A DNA stretch of 64,000 nucleotides from Pomphorhynchus laevis (taxonomy: Eukaryota; Acanthocephala; Palaeacanthocephala; Echinorhynchida; Pomphorhynchidae), in assembly GCA_012934845.2 (NCBI GenBank), contig WNNJ02001396.1, positions 1-64,000 of the forward strand, written 5' to 3'. Numbering within the stretch: position 1 is the first letter of the stretch; the number at the start of each line of letters is the position of its first letter. The position numbers and the translations under genes are program-made. Positions 21,487 through 33,904 of this stretch are shown one piece after another. The notes under the pieces are model-generated. The model was not told where the DNA came from, made no database searches, and was given only the letters and a program-made list of their open reading frames with translations.

Positions 21487-24400
21487 ATGATGAAATATGC
21501 GGATACTTCCGATCGATTTCTGGTTAAACAGTTTTCTTCAATTGATCATAAAGCGACAATAGCAGACATTGATAAAATTTGCCAATCACAGTATTGGAAT
21601 ATGTACAATTCTCGATTAAAACAACTTCGTCCTCTTCTGGAGCAGCGAGCAAAACAAGTATGCGGTGGGTTTTTCTGTCTATAGTAATTTAACGAATGTC
21701 AAGTCTAAATTTAAATTGTTTTTTTTTCGTTGTTCGTAGCGTATTTTAATCTTTACTCTTGAACCACTAAGTAGATAACTTTATTTACGATTTTAGTGCG
21801 GAACTATTTCCTATATACGAGTTTTGTTATAATTGTACAATTTAAATTACAATATTAAAAATTTTGAAATATTAAAATATTTACTTTATTACAATTAAAA
21901 TTTTAATTTACAATTTTAAAATTTTTTATTAATTATATTTTTACGTGAAAATAGCCCATGAAACAGATAACCAGAAAATAGATCCCATAATATATCCTGT
22001 GTCAATCGTATACACATCAATGAAAGCTTTATCAGTTTTATAGCTGAATGCTTTGATTTAAGTCGATCTTTGAAACATTTGATATCATGGTGAATGCTTA
22101 TATTTGCTGCAAATATTACCGATACAAAATAAACTCAATCAACAATGGCAATTCTTTTAAAATGCGAAGTTAATTACTATATTCCCGGAATACTGTATTT
22201 GAAAAATTTATAATAATAAATTCATTATAATTAGCAAGTTTGTTGTACATAATTCAAAATAGTGAATTATGTACAACAAACTTGCTAATTAGGAATATAT
22301 TTTTATATTACATAATTATGGTATATTTTTATATTTAAAAGAACTTCAATAGTGAATTTAAAATAAAATTCTATTTATTTACGAAAATAAATAGAATTGA
22401 GATAACGAATCGAATTATTTCAATTTTTAAATAATTAAATTAAGATTAGCATCACAGATATATTCAAAATTTTTAATGTTCGTTAGATTATTCGTTTTAT
22501 TGTGATTTTAATTAAACCAAAATTAAGTTTAATTTAACTTTATCGAATTAGTATTTTAATTTGTATTTAGTACAAATTAAATTTGCTTATATTATTAGGA
22601 AATGTACCATTGGTTTCGATGGCAGAAGCTACTGATGGTCACTGCGTTCTGATTGGAGTAATTCAGAACATATCACGTTCCAAGCCATCGATACTAAAAA
22701 TTCTTGCACAAGAAGTAAGTTTTCCACTTGTTATAAAATGCAAAAATTATTTCTCGTTGTAAACTAAATTTATTGTAAAATATTTTGTTAGCATCAACAT
22801 GTAATTGAAATTAAAAATATTATGAATTCAAAGTAAAAATAAAAACCTAAATTATTATAAAACTTTATAAAAAATTTTATACAACTTTTACAAATTTGGC
22901 AAAAACTGAAATATGCCACTTCAGATATCATTTGTTCAAAAAATCAAAGATTAATTAACAAATAATTGACTAAGTTTAGAAGTTTTGCTTCTACAGTGTC
23001 TTTATATTCTTCTTGAACCTAATATATAATCTAATATAATTTCAACATATTTACACTTTTAAACAAGTTTCGTTCCATTTTAACATAGAGCGAAAATTGT
23101 GTCATCCATTTCAACATGGAGGACATGATATAGGATACTGTAAATTATTTATTTTAGAACATATTATTGAAGAAAATAAGGTAATATTAAATCAAAAACT
23201 ATTAGAAAAAGAAAATTTTTGGATAAAACGCTTAATTTCATGTACCCATTAGGATTGAACGACGTGGTACAAGGAATTGGCAGAAGTAGTATAATACATA
23301 ATAAACAACTATATTATAATAATCCAGTTAAATGCAAGGCAAGAAGTCATGGTGATAAAAGGAATAGGAAAAATAGAGTTAAAAATATTAAAAAAGATAT
23401 GTATATAAATGAACAATTAGAAATATTAAAACAACTTTTAAGTGATAATAAGCTAAAAGATCTTTATGTAAATATAAGAAGTTTTTCTAAAGATATCATT
23501 TGTTCAATAAATCAAAAATTAATTAACGACTATGATAGGCTAAGTTGTATAATAGACAGTTATTGTAATACAAAATACTATAATCGTACAATAAACGTAA
23601 TTAATAACAATAGAAAATATACATTAACCATAAACTTCATTAATAAATGTATAGATAACATAAATATAGCCGGACTTTTAAATAATTCTAAAAGTAAAGA
23701 AATAATAGGGTCAGATTTAAGTAAATATATTCCTAAAATAAGGTATAAACTCCTACCACCATTAGGACGAAAAATTTGTAATTATAATAAAGAATTAAAA
23801 TCAATATGTAACGATAATATTAGAAACATAATGGAAACAGAATGCAATTGTAAAAGTCTTAGTTTTGATAAAATAAATGAACATATATGTACCCATAATC
23901 TAGAATTAATTGAAAATTGTGAATTAAGAAAGCTGCTATCAAAAGGGTATAAATATAGATTAAATAATAACAACGACAAAAATAAAATTTACAATTCGTT
24001 ATATAATAACTTAAATTCTTACTTTAGTTAGCTGATTAATAGTGAAAGCTTGAATTTATCTAAGATAAACATTTGGAAATATTATATATTTGATAAAATT
24101 AAAAATAAAATAAAAATAACAAACAATTATAAAAGGAAAGATCAAATTAATAAAGATATGTATACAGAACTTACTAAATTAAAAGATAACTATATAATAA
24201 CAACTATTGATAAAGCTAGTAATAACTTTGTCTTCATATGCAAAAAGCTTTATTATGATATACTAATGAAAGAGGTTAATTCTGATGATTTAAATGTAAA
24301 TCCAACATATGAACGTAGTGAGTTGAGTTTTGAAACAATTATTACAAGTCACTGTTCTATAATGGATAAAAAGGGTATAAAGGTTGAATTAGATAATAAA

Positions 24401-27400
24401 GCTATACCTATATTATATTGGAATCCAAAATTACATAAAAATCCAATAAAACCTAGGTTCATATGTAGTGCGTTTAAATGTACATTAAAACCACTTTCTA
24501 TCTATATGAATAAAATAATTAAAGTAATTAAAGCACACTTTAAAAAAATTTTGCAATTTAATCGAAATTAATACTGGTAAAAAACACTATTTCAGTATTA
24601 ATTCTACAAAAGAATTTTTAGAACAGACAAAAGGAATAAATTTTCAAAATATAAATACGTACAAGAAACATATTTTTGCATTACCACTCATGCATACTAT
24701 ATAATATAAAATATAATACATTACATAATTAAATTTTAAGAAAATCCTTAATATGTTATGACATAACATATTTCATGATAATGTTTTATAACATATTTTA
24801 TCATATTTTGTGATTCGGGTAGTGGATCACACATATAAGGTAGGTTTCTTATAGATCGTTAGAATACGACTCCCTACTAAAAGTTGTAAACAGAAATCTA
24901 TATCTATACTACTGAAAACCTAGTGGATGTAGCTATATTAAATATTTATTTATAATTATTTAATTGTTCATTATTTAATTATTATAGTTTTTATCATTAT
25001 GTTTAATTTAGACTCAGTTATCTGATTATATAATTGATATCTCGATAAAAATACTGCTTGCACCACATGCAAAATAACCATTGCTTCTCATTGCTTTTAT
25101 AATTTAACTCCAAAATAGTTTTGGATATTTCTTCTCAATGTTTATTTAGCAACATATTTTGGCCCCGGAAAAGGTGTTCATAGCTGAACCTATGGACGTG
25201 CTTAGATTACTTGATGATAATCAGCGTACTACTTTATTTAACGTACAATCGGAAAATTACTTAACAGGTAAAATGAACATATTGTTATCAATCACCAAAC
25301 TTCTACTAAGGGATGGTGTGTGCACTTCGAGGAAATTTGGTCACTACAAAGCGACCATCGTCAAAAGACAGCTGCTTTTACGTTGAGGAATGTTTGTTCG
25401 CTTGTCCCAAATTGTGGACAGATATACAATTGGAACGTCGTTTAATTTCAAATACAAACAGGTAAAATTATGCAATCATTTAACTCACACAAATTAATAA
25501 AATTAATCATTTGTAAGTTTTTACTGCTGAATAGACACTAATCTGCACTTTTTCGAATACCAATATAAGCCAACATCAATCAACTGATGTTGGTTAATTT
25601 TAAGGGTGTAAAACACGCGTCCCGTGGACTAAAACGAATTTATAATATCACCACATCATTTCGTAATATAAAAAATATTTGATGAGGCTCGCGATATTTT
25701 CCCAATGCAGTCGAACCGGTTGTTTTAGTTATGTATGGATTGCGTATATGAAGATTAAAAAAGTGGGGTATTAATTTATTAAGAATTAGAACTGCAAGGA
25801 TATTAACCTTAAATATAATTATAACTTAATTATTAATGCTAATAACAGGTATGTTAATGTTAGCGTTTTTATGCCTTTTTATATAAAGCGTTTTCTACTA
25901 AATCTTTTATAAATTAATTTTTAATTATATTCTAATTTATTAATAATTATGTTTTTAATTAATCAAAGTATATTATTGTCAATTAAATAATTTGATCTCT
26001 TATTTAATTTTGGCGTTTATTCAATAAAATAAAATGTACTTTGTTGCAGAATTTCTTTTGTACTAAAATTTGATTATTTATTATTTAATTTATCTAACGT
26101 TATACAATTACTCTAAAATTTAGTCCGTTGTCATTGATGTTTATTTCTGGTCTCGAAATTTCTAACAACTGCCAGCTCTCATTTGAGCATCAACTAATTT
26201 GTGATCTTGTATCAGGAATTGCCGGAGATAACAAAATAAAGCAACTATTTTCACGAATATGTAAAATTGTTGTTGTTGGCAGTAGCCTGTATGAACCGGA
26301 ACAACTAAAGAAGTCAGATTTTATGGTATACGATTTTGTAAATATTTTGCATTGCATTCTTTATTTAGGCAAATATTTTACAAGATGGTTGCAATGAGAT
26401 ACCCATAGAGTCTCTGAGTTGGCTAGATATATTGCTCTCGCAATTGTCGGTATGATTTTAAATTTAATTTTCATTTTAAACTATTTATGAACAACACCTA
26501 GGAATTTGAGTTTGCCATCTTGTTAATATTTTAGTGAGCCATATATGACGATGCTTTCATGCTATTAAGAATACAATTTAGATTTTTAATAAATGAATTT
26601 TGTCGATCAAAATGGCAGAAGTCGATAATTAAATATTTTTTAAATTAATAAATTGCAAGTTTTACCAAGCAGAACAATATACCTCAGGGATTTTGAAATG
26701 ATAACATATGGTGACACAACTATTTATCATGCTCAGATTAAATGATTTTAGTTTAAGGCGGCTGCCCAGATTAAATGATTTTAGTTTACGCCGGTTTGTA
26801 AATGATTTTAGTTTACGCCGGTTTGTAAATGATTTTAGTTTACGCCGGCTTGTAAGTTAAATGCTTTAATGTCTTTTAAAATCTGGATTCTACCAATAAA
26901 ATGTCGAAGCATTGTTTCCTTTGCATTGAACAGCAAAGACCATTTCGCGAGGCATAATTTCAACTTTACTATGAAACTATATCGTTTTAAATAACCAATT
27001 TCAATTTATATAATAGATACTTAAATTTCCATAATGTAGTCATACCACTTTTTGACGTTTCATTTTGAAATAATTTTTAGCAAATAAACTATCGCTTCAT
27101 TCAAAATTTCTAACTGTATATTAAATAATTATATCCAAATTTTAATTTTATTATTTATTAAGCAAGTCTATTAATCCGATAAATACTAAAAAGGCATAGA
27201 AGCTGATCAACAAGTACGTTAGATGCAAAATAACTTTTCAACTGTATTAGTGTTAGTCGATATGTTCGAACGCTCAATTTGCTATTTGTTTAAAACAATG
27301 GAAACTTTGAAATATTAAAAATATAATTTAGATATCAGTTTATTATGCCAAAATATAAAGTGTTTAGTTAATATGTAATCAGTTAATATTAAATTAGTTT

Positions 27401-28093
27401 ATATCTATATTTGTTTAGATAAAATCGACAGATGTACAGCCTGGTAGTATGGATCCGACAGATGCGTTACTACCTCGTCAACCTCTTGATCGTAATCTTT
27501 TTCCTATATTGAAAAAGCAAGTTCACCGAGATAATTGTAGGTTTACCACAAATCCATATGAGTTTGAACTCAACGACATAAGGTGCATAATAGAATAAAT
27601 GCAATAAATGAATGCTAATTTATAAATATATTGTTATAAATCTTAAATAGATTTTTAGGTATATGCGGATCTATTATCGAAGACATTAAGTCACACAGTG
27701 GACATACAAATTCCTTGGATATTGTTGATTTGCTTCTAAAAATCGGTCATGTATATCCAACTGCGCCCGAAACCTTAGGTAATCTTGAAATCAAAGTGTA
27801 ACCAAATTTTGTTTAAGGTTGTTTTCCGACTAACGACACGGAAGATTGTTTCATTTTAAGCACTTTGCCCGATGTACTATATGTACATGATAGTAGTTGT
27901 ACTAAGCCAACGTATCGTTGGTATCATTCAGGTAGCCAATTGATCTTTAAACTTTGAATATTTCCTTTTTTAAGAAAACGGACGTACGCTTGTGCTCCTA
28001 TTACCTTCGTTTAGCAAAACGAAAATAGTAACGATGCTTAGCCTGTGTGACTTCACAGTAACTCCAGTAAAAATTGAAGTGGATCGATCGTAA
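21487..28093 (+). CDS. POLD2: DNA polymerase delta small subunit (POLD2 orthologue), ten exons
   Basis: Exons: 21487-21664, 22599-22714, 25150-25267, 25311-25461, 26124-26325, 26369-26449, 27419-27582, 27651-27778, 27818-27931, 27975-28093. All junctions are GT-AG and keep frame, giving 456 residues (human POLD2 has 469). Matching landmarks in order: YWNMYNSRLKQLRPLLEQRA; HCVLIGVIQNISRSKPSIL (start of the OB fold); LTGMVCALRGNL and CFYVEECLFACP (OB end); LMFISGLEIS (start of the inactive phosphoesterase-like domain, about residue 193); CKIVVVGSSL; LDILLSQL; PGSMDPTDALLPRQPL; TTNPYEFELNDIRFLG; PTAPETLGCFP; a basic C-terminus ending EVDRS. The product is the conserved accessory subunit that links Pol delta's catalytic subunit and the third subunit in the nucleus; it is not catalytic. 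The start is the first of two ATGs; the short N-terminus could be extended by an unseen exon. Confidence 0.93.
22229..22290. repeat. Perfect inverted repeat, 28-bp arms, in POLD2 intron 1
   Basis: Arms 22229-22256 and 22263-22290 (AATTAGCAAGTTTGTTGTAC... and its complement) are perfect and separated by AAATAG. A second, smaller one (AATTCTATTTATTT/AAATAAATAGAATT) lies near 22369-22400. Confidence 0.9.
23219..24031 (+). pseudogene. N1 PLE: N-terminal RT-associated region
   Basis: The open frame begins with MYPLGLNDVVQGIGRSS (the end of the nuclease-proximal segment). Then come a Lys/Asn-rich region (KARSHGDKRNRKNRVKN), two long helical stretches, and a Cys/His cluster with CNCKSLSFDKINEHICTHNL plus ENCELRKLLSKGYKYR, a block conserved just before the RT in this PLE group. 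The frame closes at 24031; a TAG separates it from the RT fingers that resume at about 24050 in a second frame. Codons are extremely A/T-rich (Asn, Lys, Ile), unlike POLD2 exons. Confidence 0.6.
24050..24571 (+). pseudogene. N1 PLE: RT fingers region
   Basis: It shows LKDNYIITTIDKASNNFVFI (motif 1), YERSELSFE, SIMDKKGIKVEL, then WNPKLHKNPIKPRFICSAFK (motif 2), as in other Penelope-like RTs (HKxPxxxRPI/RFI). A frameshift at about 24550 and a deletion remove the palm with the catalytic aspartates. Homologous segments recur at 28600-28920 and 37317-37712. Confidence 0.7.
26734..26857 (+). repeat. Minisatellite in POLD2 intron 6
   Basis: Four copies of AAATGATTTTAGTTTACGCC-type units (26-33 bp spacing) are present. 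Each contains GTAAA...TTTAC, which can fold back. No other feature in this intron. Confidence 0.8.
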
Positions 28094-28509
28094 AACTCTA
28101 ACTAATTGTACTCTGTTAAATATTGTACTTTTATTATATTTTTAATTGTTATTTTCAACTATAAATGCAATTATTATGAAACATATAATCAAATTGAATT
28201 TGAAATTCAAAATACTTGAGCACGTCATGTATTATCGACACTTCAGACAAGCCTTATTCTCCAGAATAGGTATGAATAGAGATATATCTAGTTCAAAAAT
28301 ATCTTAGGCAATTTATTAAATATTTAATACACAAGCAAATTTCGATTTCGATTAATAATAATTTGATAAATAATCAAATAATAATATTTGATAATAATCA
28401 AATAATTTGATTTCGATTGCAAATGGCCTTTGTTTCTGCGTTTGATGAATGTACAGTTCTAAAACATATAAAATATATAGTTATATGTTATATAACTATA
28501 TATTATATT

Positions 28510-29060
28510 ATATATAAAATGACAGTGGAAAATTGTAAATGTAAGCGCAACATATGAGCGTAGTGATTTAAGTTTAAAACCAATACAAGGCATTGTTCTA
28601 TAATGGATAAAAAGGGTATAAAGGTTGAATCAGATAATTAAACTATACCTATATTATATTGGAATCCAAAATTACATAAAAATCCAATAAAACCTAGGTT
28701 CATATGTAGTGCGTTTAAATGTACATTAAAACCACTTTCTGTCTACATGAATAAAATACTTAAAGTAATTAAAGCACACTTTAAAAAATATTGCAAGGTA
28801 ATCGAAATTAATACTGGTATAAAACACTATTTCAGTATTAATTCTACAAAAGAATTTTTAGAACAGACAAAAGGAATAAATTTTCAAAATATAAATACAT
28901 ACGATTTTAGAACACAAAAGAATTTCTAGAACACAGTGAGGGAACATTATATTTTTAACAGTATTTAAAATATAAGTACGATTTCAGTACGCTCTTTACA
29001 AATTTCTAAAGGACCAAATTTGTAAAGTTACAATAGAACGCCTATCTGCCAAAAATTCAA
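28510..29060 (+). mobile_element. Naiad-like PLE fragment N2 (RT fingers)
   Basis: The segment contains SIMDKKGIKVE, WNPKLHKNPIKPRFICSAFK and KHYFSINSTKEFLEQTKGIN, about 95% like N6 at 37.4-37.7 kb. After 28920 it continues with degraded sequence. It lies downstream of the POLD2 stop (about 420 bp of featureless AT-rich DNA between) and starts a tandem series with N3 and N4. Confidence 0.75.
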
Positions 29061-29960
29061 CCATCAAGTAAATATAAATATATGGATAAAATTGAATTAA
29101 TAGCAGCCTCGAATGTTTTGATAAATCAAAATTATTTAAAAGTAGAGGCATCTATATTTAGACAAATAAAAGTGTTCCAATGGGAGGTAATAGTAGCTCA
29201 ATTATAGCTGACATATATAAATAAATTAATTAATCAAAAATTAATTAATCTTATATTCGGAAAAAGATATACATATGTTATAACTACAACGTATATCTTA
29301 CAAAAATTTAACCATAAAGTTAATATAAATATATGGATAAAATTGAACTAATAGAATCCTTAAATATTTTAATAAATCAAAATTATTTAAAGGTAGGGAC
29401 ATCTATATTTAGACAAATAAAAGGTATTCCAATGGAAGGTAATATTAGCCCTATTATAGCTAACTTATTTTTAAGCCTTATTGAATATGAATTTGTTCAA
29501 AACCTTTTAAAAAAATAAATCTAAATTATATAAAGATATGAAATATATGCTTCGATTTATTGATGATTTATGTATTCAACGCTAATATGTTTTATCCTAT
29601 AAGTGAACAAATTTATCCAGGTAGCCTTATTCTTAACAAAACCAATATTAATGATAAAGAAGGTATATATCTAGATATGAACATTAAATTAACATCAATT
29701 AAAACTACTTTTAATTTATATCGTAAAAATAGCATGTTTAAATATTCAAAATTTTGAGATATTCATAATACATGAAATAATGAAATTTTAAGAATTGTAA
29801 GAATATTTATTGATATTGGCTTTCTAGGTTACTATTGAAATAAAATCAAACAGAAAATAGTAAAATATATTTATCAACACAAGATTACTAGAAATAAATT
29901 TAAACTCTTAGGCGAATGAATAATAAATAATATAATTTGTAATAGAATAAGATACTAGAT
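29060..29960 (+). mobile_element. Naiad-like PLE fragment N3 (RT palm to C-terminus, with internal duplication)
   Basis: The palm-proximal block MDKIELIESLNILINQNYLK, then FRQIKGIPM...NISPIIANLFL, occurs at 29330-29518; a more decayed version of the same block is at 29082-29210. Then come RFIDDL (catalytic box) and SEQIYPGSLILNKTNI. Several frame breaks. The repeated palm block shows a partial tandem structure. Confidence 0.7.
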
Positions 29961-30044
29961 AAGCAAATTTCATAAATATATTTAGTAATATTTTTAAAAT
30001 ATGATTTATTCCGTCAAGAATAGTTGAAAATAATTGAAGGCAAG

Positions 30045-30800
30045 TGAAATGTTTTCCCATGGGAGGTAATAGTAGTCCAATTATAGCTGACTTGTGTTTA
30101 AGCCTTATTGAATATGAATTTGTTCAAAACCTTTTTAAAAAATAAATCTAAATTATATAAATATATGAAATATATGTTTCGATACATTGATGATATATGT
30201 GTATTTAACTCTAATAATTTTTATTCAACAAATGAACAAATTTATCCATGTAGCCTTATTCTCAATAAAACTAATATTAATAATAAAGTATATATCTTAA
30301 TATATCTATTAAAATGATTATATTGTAAAGATGGTATATTTTTGTACGAGCATTTCATATTACTCAATGATATTGAATATAATATTCAATAACATGTTAT
30401 ATATTTAATGTATTTACGGATTGCCGTAATATGCAATTACATTGGTTTTCTTAAAAATTATTTAAATAATTTAATTATTACATATTTCAAACTAAATAAA
30501 TGAAAAAATAAAACCAAACAAAAAATGTCAAATATTAAAATTATTTAAATATGATTAAAATAAATTTAAATTATTAATCTGAAAATGTTTTTGAATAGAA
30601 AGTAAGTAATATACTCTTTGTTAGAATGAAAAATACACTAGACAATCCAATTGTATCAAAGAAATTACATCATTGGCATGCATTTGTCTGCTCTTATATT
30701 AAGTTGATGAGTAGAAACTGAAACCTAATAACAAAGCAATTTTATGACCTCTTTTTAATACATGGCCTGTTATCTATCAATTATTTCATAAGAATTCTGA
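30045..30800 (+). mobile_element. Naiad-like PLE fragment N4, with 3' tail
   Basis: It restarts at the GGNSSPIIADL block, then RYIDDICVFNSNNFYSTNEQ (catalytic YIDD present), then the decayed C-terminus. The tail (30640-30790) is homologous to the 3' tails of N6 (38520-38660) and N5 (34090-34210, minus), including a hammerhead-like segment at 30701-30731. Confidence 0.7.
30701..30731 (+). ncRNA. Hammerhead-like core in N4 tail (weak)
   Basis: TTGATGA (30704-30710), a short stem-II-like GTAGAAACT, GAAA (30720-30723) and CTAATA follow in the order CUGAUGA - stem II - GAAA - UA of a hammerhead. C3 is T, and stem II is poor. The aligned tails of N5 and N6 keep GAAA and TGATA but have TAGAGGAG/TAGAGAAG for the CUGAUGAG part. 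Hammerheads are known in PLE terminal regions. Confidence 0.35.
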
Positions 30801-32500
30801 GTTATATAAATTATTTTTATAGAATGAGATATTGCTAATTTTAAATTTACATATTATACAAAATTTATGTAGCTTCAGTTCAGTAATCTAATTTTTAAGC
30901 AATTTCCTCATCACATTTTTTTACTTTTATTTCAGAATTGCTTGTATAAACTTTATTTTTAATTGATTTCAGGGTTTAACACAGCAAAAATCTGTATTAC
31001 GACAAAAAAACTGTATGTAGGTTTTTTTGTGCATTTTATTTCATTATGAAACTAATTGATTATTTTTATGCATATTCGTGCGACTATTCGATTAATTACG
31101 TAAAGCTCAAATTATTATCGACAGTTTCAAATATCGAATCAAACTTGAACAGTGAAAGCAAATTCAAAATGAATTCTGCCACTATAATTCACAAATAATA
31201 AAATTGTTTAGGATATCATCGAATATTTTGTTTTCATGATTATTATTAGAATCGTGATGTTATATATAATGATATTATTAAATAGCATGAATAGCCGTCA
31301 CCACGACTGTAAAACAGGCGTTTCGACATTTAATTAATCGAATAGTAGAAGTTTGCTTACTTTACAGATTAATTTAGTGATATTTTATTTAGATATGAAT
31401 ATTAAAATCACTTTTATTAACGCACAATAACATTTATAAATTCACAAATAGGTTAATAATAATTTGATCATACCAAGCAATATTAAACATTATATTTTAA
31501 TATTTTGCAATATTAAAAAAAGTAAATTAAACAAAATTTAATAAAAGACAAAACTTTACTTTTCAATTGAATGATGTTGTCCTTGAGATTTATTAAAAAA
31601 TTGAATTGATATGACTTTTTTTAATTTATGAATATTAATATTCACGAATACAAGTATGTATACCATACAATATTAAATTTAGCAAAATAAGCAGCGACGT
31701 CTTACGTATTAGTATAAATATGCAATGATATTGTTTTCCAAAAGGCTATTTAGATAAATCTATTGCAATTATTAAAATTGCGTATTTTATTAATATATAT
31801 ATATTTATCTTTCATAATATATAGAATATATATATTTGTATGTCAGTAATTGACTCATACAGGAACGTTTTAATTTACAAGAAATGTTAAACTTTCTACT
31901 TGCGAAATAATGTGAAATATAATGGATTCTTACTATTAGAAAATATTATGTAATTATATTATATAATTATATATATATATTTAAAAATATGTAATTAAAG
32001 ACTTTATGAACTGAGACCTTTATCAGCACAAAACTTAATTATGTAAATCGTCTACAAATTAGAAAAAGTAAATTAAAATGTGAAAGTCAATTTATATGTA
32101 ATTAATACGTAATTTATAAAAAGTAAATTAATATGTACAAGATAATTAATTATGTAAATCGTCTACAAATTAGAAAAGGTAAATTAAAATGTAAAAGTAA
32201 ATTAACGTGATTAATTAATATTAATTAATTAATATAAAACGGTATATTATATCACATATCGTTTTAATAGAAATCAAAACGATTATATGTATATGTAATA
32301 TTATATATTTTTAAATAATAAATAAAATAAATATAATATTTTGGGGTAGAATAATAAAACATCTTCACATGGATTACAATAGTTTATATTTCATATTAAT
32401 AAATAATAGTAAATAATATTGCTAATTATATAATGTATTTAAATACCATATTGTTTTGTAAAAATATAATATGTAATAAGGTTCAAAACTATATGACTTT
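30800..32500. other. AT-rich intergenic, no gene seen
   Basis: Long A/T-rich sequence without a supportable frame. TATATA runs occur at 31790-31830 and 31950-31985. A direct repeat (AATTATGTAAATCGTCTACA..., about 45 bp) occurs at 32036 and 32147, period 111 bp. Confidence 0.5.
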
Positions 32501-32504
32501 TAGA

Positions 32505-32765
32505 TTGTTTACTGATTGGAAATATAAATTCGCCTTGTTTCTAAATTTGAGTATTTCGAAATATTTTCCAACTTTAGTCTGTTGCCTTTCGTAATTAATG
32601 TTGTTAATTCGATGACTGACGCTTCTTCAAAAAATCTTCTGTTCAAATGTCTTTTATATTCTAACACCATTTTGTTATCAAAATCTATTGTATGAGAATT
32701 TCTCAACCAGTGATTGATAACGGCGGAAGAAATATCGTATCTTCCATGGCAGATGCTTAATTGAA
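32505..32765 (-). mobile_element. Penelope-like GIY-YIG C-terminal remnant
   Basis: The minus-strand frame reads GRYDISSAVINHW, then LRNSHTIDFDNKMVLEYKRH, then LNRRFFEEASVIELTTL. The pattern H...H.IDFDN...R+..EA..I is the end of a GIY-YIG nuclease as in canonical Penelope elements; the copy at 44.2 kb has TGHDIDFDNVSVL...KRRLVMEAVAIKIL. No RT is attached on either side. Clearly a different subfamily from the 44-kb element. Confidence 0.55.
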
Positions 32766-33900
32766 AAAGCGTTGCACATCAAATAACAACATCAATTATG
32801 GAAGGCAACAAAAACAATGAAGTGACATTACATGCCTGTCAAACTGTCGAATTCAATGCACTACAGTGAATTCTTCACCGATTATAAAATAATTATAATA
32901 GTTATATAAAATTAATTAAAAATGTATTGAAGTGTTTTGATGTAAAGCACATAAATGGAATAGTTACTTAAAACGTAATAAAAATTACTTAAAAAATAAA
33001 ATTAACAGGTATCAATTAAATAATAAATTTAATTATTATTAAATTAAAATTGCATAAACATTTAAAATTATGTAGGCAGAATTTTAAATAAAAAAAATCT
33101 AAAATTAGGGTGAACAAACTAACCGAATTATGTGATGTACCAACTGCATCAGATAATCATTCACCATCGTGTTTTTATGATCGGACATTTGAGGAAATTT
33201 TATTAAAAGAGAAATTTAATTATAGGAAACTCAACTAATATTATATAAAAATTATTTCTTAAGCTGCTAGTAGTTACTAGCGAAATATCAAAATAATGTT
33301 GACTTTCGATTTTATTTTATCGTTCCTGAATATTATTAAATAGAGATACATATATTTCTTAAAATTTAATTATATTTTTCCATTGGTTTATATGTTTATT
33401 GTCAAGACCAAGGAAAATAATACCAAAGTTATGTATGCATTTGTAGTTAATAAGTCATGTCGATTTAATAATATCATTTTTTAGTATTTTCTTTATATAC
33501 AGATAAATATACAGATAAATATACACTTTTAAATATACAGATATTTAAAAGCTTAAAATTTTATCAAAATTTCAATACCATGATGATTCAACGTTACATT
33601 AAATTCAACATTTAACGTTAGGATTTAGCAGATTTCAGCAAACCCAATGTGCTCAATCCCTTGTTTTAAGAAACATTGCAGCAGTTAATTCATGCTTTCT
33701 CCGTTCCAATTGAATAGAATTGCAAAAAAAGGCTTTCTATTAACGTAGGAGGAAGAACGGATAATTTTACACTTTTTGGTTATCTTCTGATGAACTGTGT
33801 CCACTTCAAATATTGTTGATTTATCAGAAAGACAAAAAAGCTGCGTTGTATATTAGAGCATATAATAAAATCAGCTAACTGAGTCTGCGTATTTCATATT
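32765..33900. other. AT-rich intergenic, no gene seen
   Basis: No frame or repeat I can support, apart from short A/T-rich inverted stretches. Confidence 0.5.
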
Positions 33901-33904
33901 ATAA

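Larger units (their letters stand above)
22920..24725 (+). mobile_element. Naiad-like Penelope element N1 in POLD2 intron 2
   Basis: The order is GIY-YIG-type nuclease end, then N-terminal RT region, then RT fingers, and finally a jump to the extreme C-terminus. At 23055-23220 one frame reads TFKQVSFHFNIERKLCHPFQ, then HGGHDIGYCKLFILEHIIEE, then KENFWIKR: a GIY-YIG-like nuclease tail with a Cys/His-rich insert. This runs, with a frame change, into MYPLGLND at 23238. PLEs with the nuclease upstream of the RT are the Naiad type. A 60-bp stretch near 22923 repeats 23493-23550. The RT catalytic core is deleted: sequence jumps at about 24660 from GINFQNINTY to the C-terminal HEHS.IPY region. Inserted in sense orientation to the host gene, within the intron. 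Confidence 0.65.

Noticed and set aside
25570-25593. CCAACATCA/TGATGTTGG inverted repeat in POLD2 intron 4 as a regulatory site
   Set aside because: Only 9-bp arms, one occurrence, no other evidence.
31296-31345. Minus-strand GTCGAAACGCC with GTGGTGACGG nearby, looking like half of a hammerhead
   Set aside because: GAAAC is present but no CUGAUGA-like box precedes it within a reasonable distance, and no stem II can be drawn.
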